A DNA stretch of 64,000 bases, taken from the NCBI RefSeq assembly GCF_021601625.1, contig NZ_BQHR01000001.1:186001-250000 (forward strand). The letters run 5' to 3'. The notes under the pieces are model-generated. The model saw only the letters and a list, made by a program, of their open reading frames with translations. It ran no database searches and was not told the DNA's origin. Position 1 is the first letter of the stretch. Each line of letters opens with the position of its first letter. Shown piece after piece: positions 19,076 through 27,375 of the stretch. The stretch comes from Pseudomonas paraglycinae (GTDB lineage Bacteria; Pseudomonadota; Gammaproteobacteria; Pseudomonadales; Pseudomonadaceae). A program made the translations under genes and the position numbers.

Positions 19076-19156
19076 GACTCAACACTCCTTCGTCTTCAGG
19101 CCAAAAACAAACACACCGAACCAGAACACCATAGACGCTGTTGCGGGTTGCTGCCT

Positions 19157-19175
19157 GCGTGGCCTCCTGCCACGC
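19157..19175. other. Short hairpin between phaZ and phaC2
   Basis: GCGTGGC-CTCCT-GCCACGC, a 7-bp perfect stem in the 151-base space between phaZ and phaC2. No T-run follows. It could attenuate phaC2D transcription or only stabilise the upstream message. Confidence 0.35.
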
Positions 19176-19226
19176 ACCTGTCCAGACGCGTTGCAAAACG
19201 CTGTCCATAAATCCGTGCCGGGACGG

Positions 19227-20081
19227 TTATCCGCCCAGCGGTGTCGGGTGCGGATGCATCACCGCACGCTGACGTTCCTCCTGGAGGAATTTCATGATGA
19301 TCGGCGCCACCGCCTCGGCCCGGGTAATCAGGAACAGATGCCCGTCGTCGATGATGTGCAGCTGCGCGTTGGGGATTCGCCAGGCGAGCATGCGCATGTT
19401 GATCAGCGGGATCAGCGGGTCGTCATCGCCGGCCAGCACCAGCGTCGGCTGGTGGATCTTGTGCAGCCAGTGAATGCTGGTCCAACCCAGGCCCGCGAAC
19501 AGTTGCCAGTAGTAACCGAGCTTGCCCGCCGAACGCACCTTGGCCGCATGGCTGGCGGCGAGTGTCGGGTCGCGGCGGAACGAGCCGCCGTAGATCATCG
19601 GGGCGATGCGGATCACATGGGACGGCTGGATATAGCGCCGCGGGCTGGCCATCATCCACAGCACTTTCGGCTTGCCCGGCACCATCACCGCACCGGCAGC
19701 GGTCGCCGCCAGCACCAGCTTCTTGCAGCGCTCGGGATAGTCGTAGGCGAACTGCTGCGCCAGCGCACCACCCCAGGACACGCCGATCACGTTGACCTGT
19801 CCGTAGTCGAGGTAATCGAGCATTCGTGCGGTGAGTTTCGCCAGCCCGGGGAAGCGATACGGTCGGCTCGGCGTCGAGGAACCGCCGACACCGGGCACGT
19901 CGAAGGCGATCACTTCCAGATCCGGATCCAGCGCCGCGACAAAAGGAAACACCAGCTCCAGGTTGGCGCCGATGCCGTTGAATATCAGCAAGGGCGTCAA
20001 GTGAGGCTTGCCGGGGCGGACCGCCGTACGGATGGTCTGGCCATCCAGCTCGACGGTTCGAAAGATGAACGGGTGCGGCAT
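19227..20081 (-). CDS. phaZ: Intracellular medium-chain PHA depolymerase PhaZ
   Basis: 284 residues, alpha/beta hydrolase. The lipase box GVSWGG places the nucleophile at Ser102; the acid is in AGDDDPLIP and the histidine in DDGHLFLI. It releases (R)-3-hydroxyalkanoic acids from granules, giving turnover with the flanking synthases. No signal peptide, consistent with an intracellular enzyme. A REPIN separates it from phaC1. Confidence 0.96.
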   Translation of the reverse strand: MPHPFIFRTVELDGQTIRTAVRPGKPHLTPLLIFNGIGANLELVFPFVAALDPDLEVIAFDVPGVGGSSTPSRPYRFPGLAKLTARMLDYLDYGQVNVIGVSWGGALAQQFAYDYPERCKKLVLAATAAGAVMVPGKPKVLWMMASPRRYIQPSHVIRIAPMIYGGSFRRDPTLAASHAAKVRSAGKLGYYWQLFAGLGWTSIHWLHKIHQPTLVLAGDDDPLIPLINMRMLAWRIPNAQLHIIDDGHLFLITRAEAVAPIIMKFLQEERQRAVMHPHPTPLGG

Positions 20082-20125
20082 GCTTCAAGGCCCTGTGGGT
20101 CGATCTCAATGTCAGCCTCAATCCC

Positions 20126-20216
20126 CTGTGGGAGCGAGCCTGCTCGCGATAGCGGTGTATCAGTCAGCACATTGTTCCGGCTGTCGACGCCATCGCGAGC
20201 AGGCTCGCTCCCACAG
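20126..20216. repeat. REPIN 2, between phaC1 and phaZ
   Basis: CTGTGGGAGCGAGCCTGCTC(GCGAT) at 20126-20150 and its exact complement at 20192-20216 around a 41-base spacer starting AGCGGTGTATCAGTCA. The arm sequence is the common fluorescent-Pseudomonas REP. Its intra-operon position could set the phaC1:phaZ expression ratio. Confidence 0.9.
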
Positions 20217-20236
20217 TGTGGGGCGAGGTGTGTCGG

Positions 20237-21916
20237 TTACCGCTCGTGAACGTAAGTGCCCGGTGAAGCTTCGCCTGCCGGATACGCCTTGTTGCCCAGC
20301 TTGGTCGGCGCCTTTTTCAGCTCGCCCGAACGCGCGGCCTGCCACGCCTGCCAGTACAGCCACCAGGAATCGGCGTGCTTGGTCGAGTTTTCCTGCCAGT
20401 CATCGGCATTGGCGGTCATTTCATCGCTGGTCATGTAGCGCGATTTCGGGTTGCCCGGCGGGTTCAGAATGCTCTGGATATGCCCGCTGCTCGACAGCAC
20501 GAATTCGACCTTGCCACCAAACAGCTGCGCCGACTTGTAGCAGGACTTCCACGGGGTAATGTGGTCGTTGGTGCCGGCCAGCGAGAAGATGTCGGCGGTT
20601 ACCTGCTTGAGGTCGATCGGCGTGCCGCACACTTCCAGTGCATTGGGGCGGATCAGTGGGTTGTTTTTGAACATCTCGATCAGGTCGCCGTGGAACGCGG
20701 CCGGCAGTCGAGTCGTATCGTTGTTCCAGAACAGGATGTCGAACACCGGCGGCTCGTTGCCGAGCAGGTAGTTGTTGACCCAGTAGTTCCAGATCAGATC
20801 GTTGGGGCGCATCCAGGCGAAGACCTTGGCCATGTCTTTGCCTTCGAGCACGCCGGCCTGATACGAATGGCGCTTGGCGGTCTCCAGGGTCTGCTCGTCG
20901 ACGAAGAGCGCGACGTCGCTGTCCAGCGTTGTATCGAGCACGCTGACCAGCAGGGTCAGGGCGTTGACCTTGTTCTCGCCGATTGCCGCGTAGTGGCCGA
21001 GCAGGGCGGTGCAGGTGATGCCGCCGGAGCAGGCGCCCAGCATGTTGACGTCCTTGCTGCCGGTGATCGCGGTGACCACGTCGACCGCTTCCTTCAGGGC
21101 TTCGATGTAGGTCGAGAGGCCCCACTCACGCTGTTCCTTGGTCGGGTTGCGCCAGCTGACGATGAAGGTCTGCACATTGTTGCGCAGGCAGAAACGCGCC
21201 AGGCTCTTGTCCGGGCTCAGGTCGAATACATAGAACTTGTTGATCTGCGGCGGCACCACCAGCAGCGGGCGCTCGTGCACCTGCTCGGTGATCGGCTTGT
21301 ACTGGATCAGTTCCAGCACATCGTTGCGAAACACCACCGCGCCTTCGGTCACGCCAAGGCTCTTGCCGACCTCGAACGCGCCCATGTTGACCTGGCTCGG
21401 CATGCCGCCGTTGTGCACCAGATCCTTGGCCAGATGCGAGAGGCCGTCGAGCAGGCTCTTGCCGCCGGTCTCGAAGAAGCGTTTGACCGCTGCCGGATTG
21501 GCTGCCGTGTTGGTCGGGGCCATGGCCTCGGTCATCAGGTTGATCACGAAGTGGCCACGCGCGATGTCCTTGGGCGAGAGGCTGCTGTCGTCGATCCAGG
21601 CATGGAGTTCCTTGCGCCATGCCAGGTAGGTTTGCAGATAACGTTTGTACAGCGGGTTCTGACTCCACGCCGGATCGACGAAGCGACGGTCATCGCCCGC
21701 CGGTTGCAGGTCGGATTTGCCGAACAGCACGTTCTTCAGTTCGAGGCCGAACTGGGTGACGTGTTTGACACTATGGATCGGTTGTTTGATGGCCTGGGTC
21801 AGCACCATTCGAGCAGAGGCCAGCAGATCCTTTCCGCGAAGCCCAACGACAGGATTCAGCCCCAGGGTGTTTTCCGAGGCCTGGTACTTCAAATCATCGT
21901 TATTCTTGTTACTCAT
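20237..21916 (-). CDS. phaC1: Class II poly(3-hydroxyalkanoate) synthase PhaC1
   Basis: 559 residues. Box GACSGG with the nucleophile Cys296; Asp in TNDHITPW and His in SSGHIQSILNP. Main medium-chain PHA synthase, first gene of phaC1-phaZ-phaC2-phaD. The first codons ATG AGT AAC AAG AAT AAC form an A-rich Crc/Hfq-type target. A -24/-12-like element lies 46 bases upstream of the start. Confidence 0.96.
   Translation of the reverse strand: MSNKNNDDLKYQASENTLGLNPVVGLRGKDLLASARMVLTQAIKQPIHSVKHVTQFGLELKNVLFGKSDLQPAGDDRRFVDPAWSQNPLYKRYLQTYLAWRKELHAWIDDSSLSPKDIARGHFVINLMTEAMAPTNTAANPAAVKRFFETGGKSLLDGLSHLAKDLVHNGGMPSQVNMGAFEVGKSLGVTEGAVVFRNDVLELIQYKPITEQVHERPLLVVPPQINKFYVFDLSPDKSLARFCLRNNVQTFIVSWRNPTKEQREWGLSTYIEALKEAVDVVTAITGSKDVNMLGACSGGITCTALLGHYAAIGENKVNALTLLVSVLDTTLDSDVALFVDEQTLETAKRHSYQAGVLEGKDMAKVFAWMRPNDLIWNYWVNNYLLGNEPPVFDILFWNNDTTRLPAAFHGDLIEMFKNNPLIRPNALEVCGTPIDLKQVTADIFSLAGTNDHITPWKSCYKSAQLFGGKVEFVLSSSGHIQSILNPPGNPKSRYMTSDEMTANADDWQENSTKHADSWWLYWQAWQAARSGELKKAPTKLGNKAYPAGEASPGTYVHER
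21899..21910 (-). promoter_or_regulatory. A-rich Crc/Hfq-type target at the phaC1 translation start
   Basis: Minus strand AACAAGAATAAC at codons 3-6 matches the AAnAAnAA pattern bound by Hfq with Crc in Pseudomonas catabolite repression. phaC1 is a reported Crc target in P. putida, so the position agrees with known biology. Confidence 0.6.
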
Positions 21917-21961
21917 CTACGACGCTCCATTGTCCTGAGACGAGTACCCGGTTTTCTGCTG

Positions 21962-21977
21962 TGCAGTTCCACAGCCA
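21962..21977 (-). promoter_or_regulatory. Possible sigma-54 (-24/-12) promoter of phaC1
   Basis: Minus strand TGGCTGTGGAACTGCA: the invariant GG and GC are separated by the required 10 bases, but the AC after TGGC and the first T of TTGC are missing. A -24/-12 site has been proposed for P. aeruginosa phaC1. The match here is weak to moderate. Confidence 0.35.
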
Positions 21978-22174
21978 ATGCCAGGTACTACTGCTCGGGT
22001 GACCGTTGATTCTGCATAGCTGCTTTACAGTCGTAGAGCACTGCAGGGAACTTGCCAGTTCCATTGGTTACCCGAGATTGATTTTTTTCGCAAGCAGCCG
22101 ATCCCGGGCCGCTTTAGCGGAGCATTCAAACAGATGAATCTAGAAAATGCCCTCTAAACAGTCCAGGGCGCGGA

Positions 22175-22546
22175 CTAGAGCATCAGCTTGACGACGGACT
22201 GGTCCGGGTCGCGGGTTTTGCCGGCGGCTTTGAGCTCGGCCAGATAATCCGCCCAGAGTGCGTCATAACGTCGCCCCAGCTCGTACAGATAATCCCAGGT
22301 GAACAGACCGCTGTCGTGACCGTCGTCGAAGGTCAGTTTCAGTGCGTACTGACCGGCCGGTTCTACCTTGGTCAGGCCGACGTTCAGCTTGCCGAATTGC
22401 AGGATCGGTTTGCCGTGGCCCTGAACCTCGGCGGAGGGGGAATGCACGCGCAGGAATTCGGCGGGCAGGGTGTATTCCTCGCCGGACGCGTATTTGAGCG
22501 ACAGGGTTTTCGAGGCTTTGTGCAGTTTGATGTCGGTGGGAAGCAT
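22175..22546 (-). CDS. DUF971 (gamma-butyrobetaine hydroxylase-like N-terminal domain) protein
   Basis: 123 residues, single DUF971 domain (LPAEFLRVHSPSAEVQGHG and DDGHDSGLFTWDYLYELG). The domain occurs alone or fused to hydroxylases and to Fe-S related proteins; the role of the free form is not settled. It follows hslU in the same direction, separated by an 18-bp perfect hairpin. Confidence 0.88.
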   Translation of the reverse strand: MLPTDIKLHKASKTLSLKYASGEEYTLPAEFLRVHSPSAEVQGHGKPILQFGKLNVGLTKVEPAGQYALKLTFDDGHDSGLFTWDYLYELGRRYDALWADYLAELKAAGKTRDPDQSVVKLML

Positions 22547-22567
22547 AGAAAAAAGCCTTTAGCTGCA

Positions 22568-22609
22568 AGCTACAAGCGGCAAGCTTAACTCAGCTTGCCG
22601 CTTGTAGCT
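22568..22609. repeat. Perfect 18-bp inverted repeat between hslU and the DUF971 gene
   Basis: AGCTACAAGCGGCAAGCT and its exact complement with a 6-base loop (TAACTC). Extra fragments of the AGCTxCAAGC unit flank it. It lies 15 bases after the hslU stop on the minus strand and T6 follows 13 bases later, so it may terminate hslVU as well as being a dispersed Pseudomonas repeat. Confidence 0.75.
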
Positions 22610-22623
22610 CGGAGCTGGCAGCT

Positions 22624-23961
22624 CTACAGAATATAACGGGACAGGTCTTCGTTCTGCGCCAATTCGCCCAGGTGGCTGTTGACGTATTCGGCATCGATCT
22701 GGATCGCCTTGTCGTCGTGGGCGCTGGCCAGATCGCCGGCGCTGAACGATACCTCTTCCAGCAGACGCTCGAGCAGTGTGTGCAGGCGACGGGCACCGAT
22801 GTTCTCGGTCTTCTCGTTGACCTGCCAGGCGATTTCCGCCAGACGCTTGATACCTTCCGGCTGGAACTGGATGTTCAGGCCTTCGGTTTTCAGCAGCGCG
22901 CAGTATTGCTCGGTGAGCGAGGCATGCGGTTCGCTGAGGATGCGTTCGAAGTCCTGCGGGCTCAGGGCCTTGAGTTCGACGCGGATCGGCAGACGGCCTT
23001 GCAGCTCCGGAACCAGATCGCTCGGCTTGCTCAGGTGGAACGCACCGGAGGCGATGAACAGGATGTGGTCGGTCTTGACCATGCCCAGCTTGGTGTTGAC
23101 GGTGCAGCCTTCGATCAGCGGCAGCAGGTCACGCTGCACGCCCTCGCGGGACACATCGGCGCCGCCGACATTGCCGCGCTTGGCGACCTTGTCGATCTCG
23201 TCGATGAACACGATGCCGTGCTGCTCGACCGCTTCCAGGGCCTTGGCCTTCAACTCTTCTTCGTTGACCAGACGACCGGCTTCTTCATCGCGTACTAGCT
23301 TCAGCGCTTCCTTGACCTTGAGCTTGCGGGCCTTCTTCTTGCCCTTGCCCATGTTGGCGAACAGGTTCTGCAACTGGTTGGTCATTTCTTCCATGCCCGG
23401 AGGCGTGGCGATTTCGATGCCGGCCATTTCGGCGACTTCGATCTCGATTTCCTTGTCGTCCAGCTGACCTTCGCGCAGGCGCTTGCGGAACAGTTGGCGA
23501 GTGTTGGAATCCTGGGTCGGCGCTTCTTCGTTGCTGAAGCCCATGCGTGCCGGCGGCAGCAGGGCGTCGAGAATACGGTCCTCGGCGGCGTCTTCGGCAC
23601 GGTGGCGAACGCGGGTCATTTCCTGCTCGCGCAGCATCTTGATCGCGGCGTCGGCCAGATCACGGATGATCGATTCGACGTCACGGCCGACATAGCCGAC
23701 TTCGGTGAACTTGGTCGCTTCGACCTTGATGAACGGTGCGTTGGCCAGCTTGGCCAGACGACGGGCGATCTCGGTTTTACCGACACCGGTCGGGCCGATC
23801 ATCAGGATGTTCTTCGGGGTCACTTCAACGCGCAGCTCTTCAGGCAGCTGCATGCGGCGCCAGCGGTTGCGCAGGGCAATCGCGACGGCGCGCTTGGCAT
23901 CGTCCTGGCCGATGATGTGGCGGTTGAGTTCGTGGACGATTTCGCGGGGAGTCATGGACAT
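22624..23961 (-). CDS. hslU: ATP-dependent protease ATPase subunit HslU
   Basis: 445 residues, full-length AAA+ unfoldase that feeds substrates to HslV. Walker [10 protein letters not shown] (56-64), pore loop GYVG (89-92), the insertion I-domain, Walker [10 protein letters not shown], sensor regions and the C-terminal YIL that docks on HslV (protein ends in RYIL) are all present. It follows hslV by 55 bases and is expressed from the sigma-32-type promoter upstream of hslV. Confidence 0.97.
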   Translation of the reverse strand: MSMTPREIVHELNRHIIGQDDAKRAVAIALRNRWRRMQLPEELRVEVTPKNILMIGPTGVGKTEIARRLAKLANAPFIKVEATKFTEVGYVGRDVESIIRDLADAAIKMLREQEMTRVRHRAEDAAEDRILDALLPPARMGFSNEEAPTQDSNTRQLFRKRLREGQLDDKEIEIEVAEMAGIEIATPPGMEEMTNQLQNLFANMGKGKKKARKLKVKEALKLVRDEEAGRLVNEEELKAKALEAVEQHGIVFIDEIDKVAKRGNVGGADVSREGVQRDLLPLIEGCTVNTKLGMVKTDHILFIASGAFHLSKPSDLVPELQGRLPIRVELKALSPQDFERILSEPHASLTEQYCALLKTEGLNIQFQPEGIKRLAEIAWQVNEKTENIGARRLHTLLERLLEEVSFSAGDLASAHDDKAIQIDAEYVNSHLGELAQNEDLSRYIL

Positions 23962-24016
23962 AATAATTGACGGTCCTCAAGCAGAAACAAGCCGTGGCAC
24001 AGGGGCCGCGTCAGGC

Positions 24017-24547
24017 TTATTCAGCGAGATCCTGCTCCTCAATGGTCTGGGTGTGGTTGGTGAATACACAGATGTCGCCGGCGATGCCGAGAGCGGTCTC
24101 GACGATTTCGCGGGCCGACAGGTCGGTCTTCTTCAGCAGCGCGCTGGCGGCGGCTTGCGCGTAGGCGCCACCGGAACCCATGGCGATCAGGCCGTCTTCG
24201 GGTTCGACCACGTCACCGTTGCCGGTGATGATCAGGGATGCGTCCTTGTTGGCGACCGCGAGCATCGCTTCGAGGCGGCTCAGGGAGCGGTCGGTGCGCC
24301 ATTCTTTGGCGAGTTCGACGGCGGCGCGAACCAGGTGGCCCTGGTGCTTTTCAAGCTGGCCTTCGAAACGTTCGAACAGGGTAAAGGCGTCGGCGGTGGC
24401 ACCGGCGAAACCGGCGATGACTTCGCCGTGGTACAGGCGACGAACTTTCTTCGCGTTGCCTTTCATCACGGTGTTGCCGAGAGAAACCTGGCCGTCGCCG
24501 CCCATGACGACTTTGCCGTGGCGGCGGACTGAAACGATGGTGGTCAA
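24017..24547 (-). CDS. hslV: ATP-dependent protease peptidase subunit HslV (TTG start)
   Basis: 176 residues from a TTG at 24547. Family members begin M-TTIVSVRR with the Thr after the initiator as the catalytic N-terminal nucleophile, and only the TTG gives this. An ATG 48 bases upstream would bury the active site behind 17 residues. GGAGA stands before the TTG. Motifs [28 protein letters not shown] and [10 protein letters not shown] are typical. It forms a double hexameric ring with HslU that degrades misfolded proteins. Confidence 0.95.
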   Translation of the reverse strand: MTTIVSVRRHGKVVMGGDGQVSLGNTVMKGNAKKVRRLYHGEVIAGFAGATADAFTLFERFEGQLEKHQGHLVRAAVELAKEWRTDRSLSRLEAMLAVANKDASLIITGNGDVVEPEDGLIAMGSGGAYAQAAASALLKKTDLSAREIVETALGIAGDICVFTNHTQTIEEQDLAE

Positions 24548-24593
24548 GGGAAGAGTCTCCACACTGCGGGGCGAAAATGCCTTATGCCCATTC

Positions 24594-24620
24594 ATATGGG
24601 GGTGGTGGAGAGGATTTCAA
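24594..24620 (-). promoter_or_regulatory. Sigma-32 heat-shock promoter of hslVU
   Basis: Minus strand TTGAAA, 13 bases, CCCCATAT, nearly identical to the enterobacterial sigma-32 consensus (TTGAAA, 11-16 bases, CCCCATNT). It ends 46 bases before the hslV TTG. Confidence 0.7.
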
Positions 24621-24660
24621 CTGCGGGGCGGGAGAGGGGACGAGCGGTGGTTTGCAAGTG

Positions 24661-24766
24661 ATCGCTCCCACGCAGAGCTACATGATCGTTCCCACGCTCC
24701 GCGTGGTAATGCCTCAATGGACGCTCCGCGTCCCTGCGGCAAGGGACGCGGAGCGTGGGAACGATC
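24661..24766. repeat. Second cluster of ACGC-NNN-GCGT hairpins
   Basis: Contains CCCACGC-TCC-GCGTGG, a 15-bp perfect inverted repeat ACGCTCCGCGTCCCT / AGGGACGCGGAGCGT (24721-24735 and 24742-24756), and a 21-base arm starting GATCGTTCCCACGC at 24684 whose complement ends at 24766. Same unit as the cluster at 4551-4653. It fills the space between the SPOR gene end and the hslV promoter. Confidence 0.8.
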
Positions 24767-24778
24767 GGTGGGGGAGGA

Positions 24779-25495
24779 TCAGCGGCTCTGGCGTTGTTGT
24801 AACAACAGGTTGCTGAAGCCCGCGCCCGCCAGTTGTTTCTGGGCGGTGGTCAGTTGTTCGCGGTTGCTGAACGGGCCGACCAGTACGCGGTACCAGGTTT
24901 CATCCTTGACCGTCCCGGACTCAACCGCGACCGCCTGGCCGAGCAGAATGATCTGCGCGCGGACCTTGTCGGCATCTGTCTCTTTGCGGAACGAGCCGGC
25001 CTGCAGGAAGAACTTGGTCACCGGTGCAGCCTTGGTCACCGGTGGCGCTGGCGGCGGGGTGATCCCGGCCAGTGCAGCCTGTGCGCGTGCGGTGTCGATT
25101 TTCGCCGCTTCCGCCGGGGTCACCGGCGTGGTCGGGATTGCCGGCACTTGTGGCGTCGGCAGGGTTTTCTCCGGCACGGCATCAGGCGGCACGATCACTT
25201 CCGATTCCGGCAGCAGGGTGTAGAAGTCGTACTTCGGCTTCACCGGTTGCGTCGGGCTCGGCGGGGTCTTGTTGGCCTCGGCGATCTTGCTGGCTTTCTG
25301 TTGTTGCTGTTGCTCGACCTTCTCGCGCTTGACCGTGTCGCTGCCCTTGCCCGGCTCCAGTTTCATCAGGAACACGATGAACGCGCCGACCGTCAGGCCG
25401 ATGGCCATCCACAGCCAGCCCGGAATCGGCTGCTTCGCTGGAGCTTGGTAACGGCTGGCGCCACGCTTGGGTGCAGGTTTTTTCTTGGCAGCCAA
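24779..25495 (-). CDS. SPOR-domain protein, FtsN-like
   Basis: 238 residues: short basic cytoplasmic N-terminus (AAKKKPAPKRGASRYQ), one membrane helix (about 26-44, WLWMAIGLTVGAFIVFLM), a Gln/Pro-rich periplasmic linker and a C-terminal SPOR domain (about 160-235, FFLQAGSFRKETDADKVRAQ). SPOR domains bind denuded glycan strands at division sites. This layout is that of FtsN, but the linker is short. It starts one base after the argS stop, a cluster conserved near hslV and priA in gammaproteobacteria. Confidence 0.88.
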   Translation of the reverse strand: MAAKKKPAPKRGASRYQAPAKQPIPGWLWMAIGLTVGAFIVFLMKLEPGKGSDTVKREKVEQQQQQKASKIAEANKTPPSPTQPVKPKYDFYTLLPESEVIVPPDAVPEKTLPTPQVPAIPTTPVTPAEAAKIDTARAQAALAGITPPPAPPVTKAAPVTKFFLQAGSFRKETDADKVRAQIILLGQAVAVESGTVKDETWYRVLVGPFSNREQLTTAQKQLAGAGFSNLLLQQRQSR

Positions 25496-25496
25496 C

Positions 25497-27233
25497 TTAC
25501 ATGCGCTCCAGGGTTTCCAGGCCGAGCAGTTCCAGGCCTTGCTTGAGGGTACGGCCGGTCAGCGCGGCAAGGCGCAGACGGCTTTGCATTTGTGCCGGGG
25601 TGTCGGCGGCGAGGATCGGGCAGTTCTCGTAGAAGCTGGAGAACAGACCGGCCACGTCGTACAGGTAAGTGCACAGGGTGTGTGGCGTGCCCTTTTCCGC
25701 AACGTTGTTCAGCACTTCACCGAACTGCGCCAGTTTGGCTGCCAGTTCCTGCTCGTGCGCGGCCTCGAGGACGATCTGGCCGTCGACTTCGCTGAAATCC
25801 TTGCCCAGTTTGCGGAATACGCCGGCCACGCGGGTGTAGGCGTACAACAGGTATGGCGCAGTGTTGCCTTCGAAATTGAGCATCAGGTCGAAGTTGAAGC
25901 TGTAGTCGCTGGTGCGGTGCTTCGACAGGTCGGCGTACTTCACCGCGCCGATGCCGACCACTTTGGCGATCGCGCGCAGTTCGTCTTCGGCCAGTGTCGG
26001 GTTCTTTTCCTTCACCAGGCTGTAGGCACGTTCCTGCGCTTCGGTCAGCAGGTCGATCAGCTTCACGGTGCCGCCGTCACGGGTCTTGAACGGACGGCCG
26101 TCGGCGCCGTTCATGGTGCCGAAGCCCATGTGCTCCATTTCCATCGGATGGGTCACGAAACCGGCCTTGCGCGCCACGGCGAACACTTGCTGGAAGTGCA
26201 GGGCCTGACGCTGGTCGACGAAGTACAGCGCACGGTCGGCCTTCAGCTTGCCGCTGCGGTAGCGCACGGCCGCCAGGTCGGTGGTGGCGTACAGGTAGCC
26301 GCCGTCAGCCTTGACGATGATCACCGGCAGCGGCTCGCCTTCGGCGTTCTTGAATTCGTCGAGGAACACGCACTGGGCGCCGTTGCTTTCGACCAGCATG
26401 CCGGCGGCTTTCAGGTCGTTGACCACGTTGATCAGGTCGTCGTTGTAGGCGCTTTCGCCCATCACGTCGGCCATGGTCAGTTTGACGTTGAGCAGTTCGT
26501 AGATCTTCTGGCAGTGCGACAGCGAGATGTCCTTGAACTTGGTCCACAGCGCCAGGCACTCGGCATCGCCAGCCTGCAACTTGACCACCAGACCACGGGC
26601 GCGGTCGGCGAATTCCGGAGATTCGTCGAAGCGTTGCTTGGCGGCGCGGTAGAAGTTTTCCAGGTCCGACAGTTCGTCGCTGGTGATCGGGTTTTCCTGC
26701 AGGTACGCCATCAGCATGCCGAACTGAGTGCCCCAGTCGCCGACGTGGTTCTGACGGATCACGGTGTCGCCGAGGAATTCGAGTACCCGCGCCACGCCGT
26801 CGCCGATGATGGTCGAGCGCAGATGGCCGACGTGCATCTCTTTGGCGAGGTTCGGTGCCGACAGGTCGACCACGGTGCGTTGCGCCGGGCCGGCCTTGCG
26901 CACGCCAACGTGAGCGTCGGCCAGTGCGGCGTCGAGGCGCGAGGCCAGCGCTTGAGTGTTCTGGAAGAAGTTGATGAAGCCGGGCCCGGCGATTTCGGCC
27001 TTGGTGACGTTCTCGTCAGCCGGCAGGGCGGCGATGATTTTCTCCGCCAGGTCGCGGGGCTTCATGCCCGCAGGCTTGGCCAGCATCATCGCGATGTTGC
27101 TGGCGAAGTCGCCATGGGTCTTGTCCCGGGCGTTTTCCACCTGGATCGCCGGCGTCAGGCCTTCAGGCAACACACCTTCGTTGACGAGTTGGGTGAGGGC
27201 TTGTTGGATCAGCTGGCGAATGGTGTCTTTCAT
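25497..27233 (-). CDS. argS: Arginyl-tRNA synthetase
   Basis: 578 residues from the ATG at 27233 ([13 protein letters not shown]); the frame is open far upstream but that part crosses the promoter and priA. Class I enzyme that charges tRNA-Arg. N-terminal Add1 domain, then the HIGH-equivalent HVGH in [15 protein letters not shown] (about 131), and the DALR-type anticodon domain at the end ([11 protein letters not shown] to the C-terminal LGLETLERM). A good sigma-70 promoter lies upstream. Confidence 0.97.
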   Translation of the reverse strand: MKDTIRQLIQQALTQLVNEGVLPEGLTPAIQVENARDKTHGDFASNIAMMLAKPAGMKPRDLAEKIIAALPADENVTKAEIAGPGFINFFQNTQALASRLDAALADAHVGVRKAGPAQRTVVDLSAPNLAKEMHVGHLRSTIIGDGVARVLEFLGDTVIRQNHVGDWGTQFGMLMAYLQENPITSDELSDLENFYRAAKQRFDESPEFADRARGLVVKLQAGDAECLALWTKFKDISLSHCQKIYELLNVKLTMADVMGESAYNDDLINVVNDLKAAGMLVESNGAQCVFLDEFKNAEGEPLPVIIVKADGGYLYATTDLAAVRYRSGKLKADRALYFVDQRQALHFQQVFAVARKAGFVTHPMEMEHMGFGTMNGADGRPFKTRDGGTVKLIDLLTEAQERAYSLVKEKNPTLAEDELRAIAKVVGIGAVKYADLSKHRTSDYSFNFDLMLNFEGNTAPYLLYAYTRVAGVFRKLGKDFSEVDGQIVLEAAHEQELAAKLAQFGEVLNNVAEKGTPHTLCTYLYDVAGLFSSFYENCPILAADTPAQMQSRLRLAALTGRTLKQGLELLGLETLERM

Positions 27234-27293
27234 GGTCTTCTCTTTCGACCGCAAGCGCGGCGGCGCATCGATGCGCGGGTGGAAAAACTGGGC

Positions 27294-27322
27294 ATTATCC
27301 GTTGCGAAGACGGGCTTGCCAA
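27294..27322 (-). promoter_or_regulatory. Sigma-70 promoter of argS
   Basis: Minus strand TTGGCA, 17 bases, GATAAT; the -10 ends 61 bases before the argS start codon. Both boxes are near consensus. Confidence 0.65.
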
Positions 27323-27375
27323 CCTTAGCAGGCAGGATGTGGATGTGTGGTGACAATTCGGCCGGTTTTGCCCGG

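Noticed and set aside
20375-22009. Plus-strand open frame opposite phaC1 (and similar one opposite phaC2)
   Set aside because: The two shadow proteins resemble each other only because the two synthases are paralogs; composition is typical antisense.
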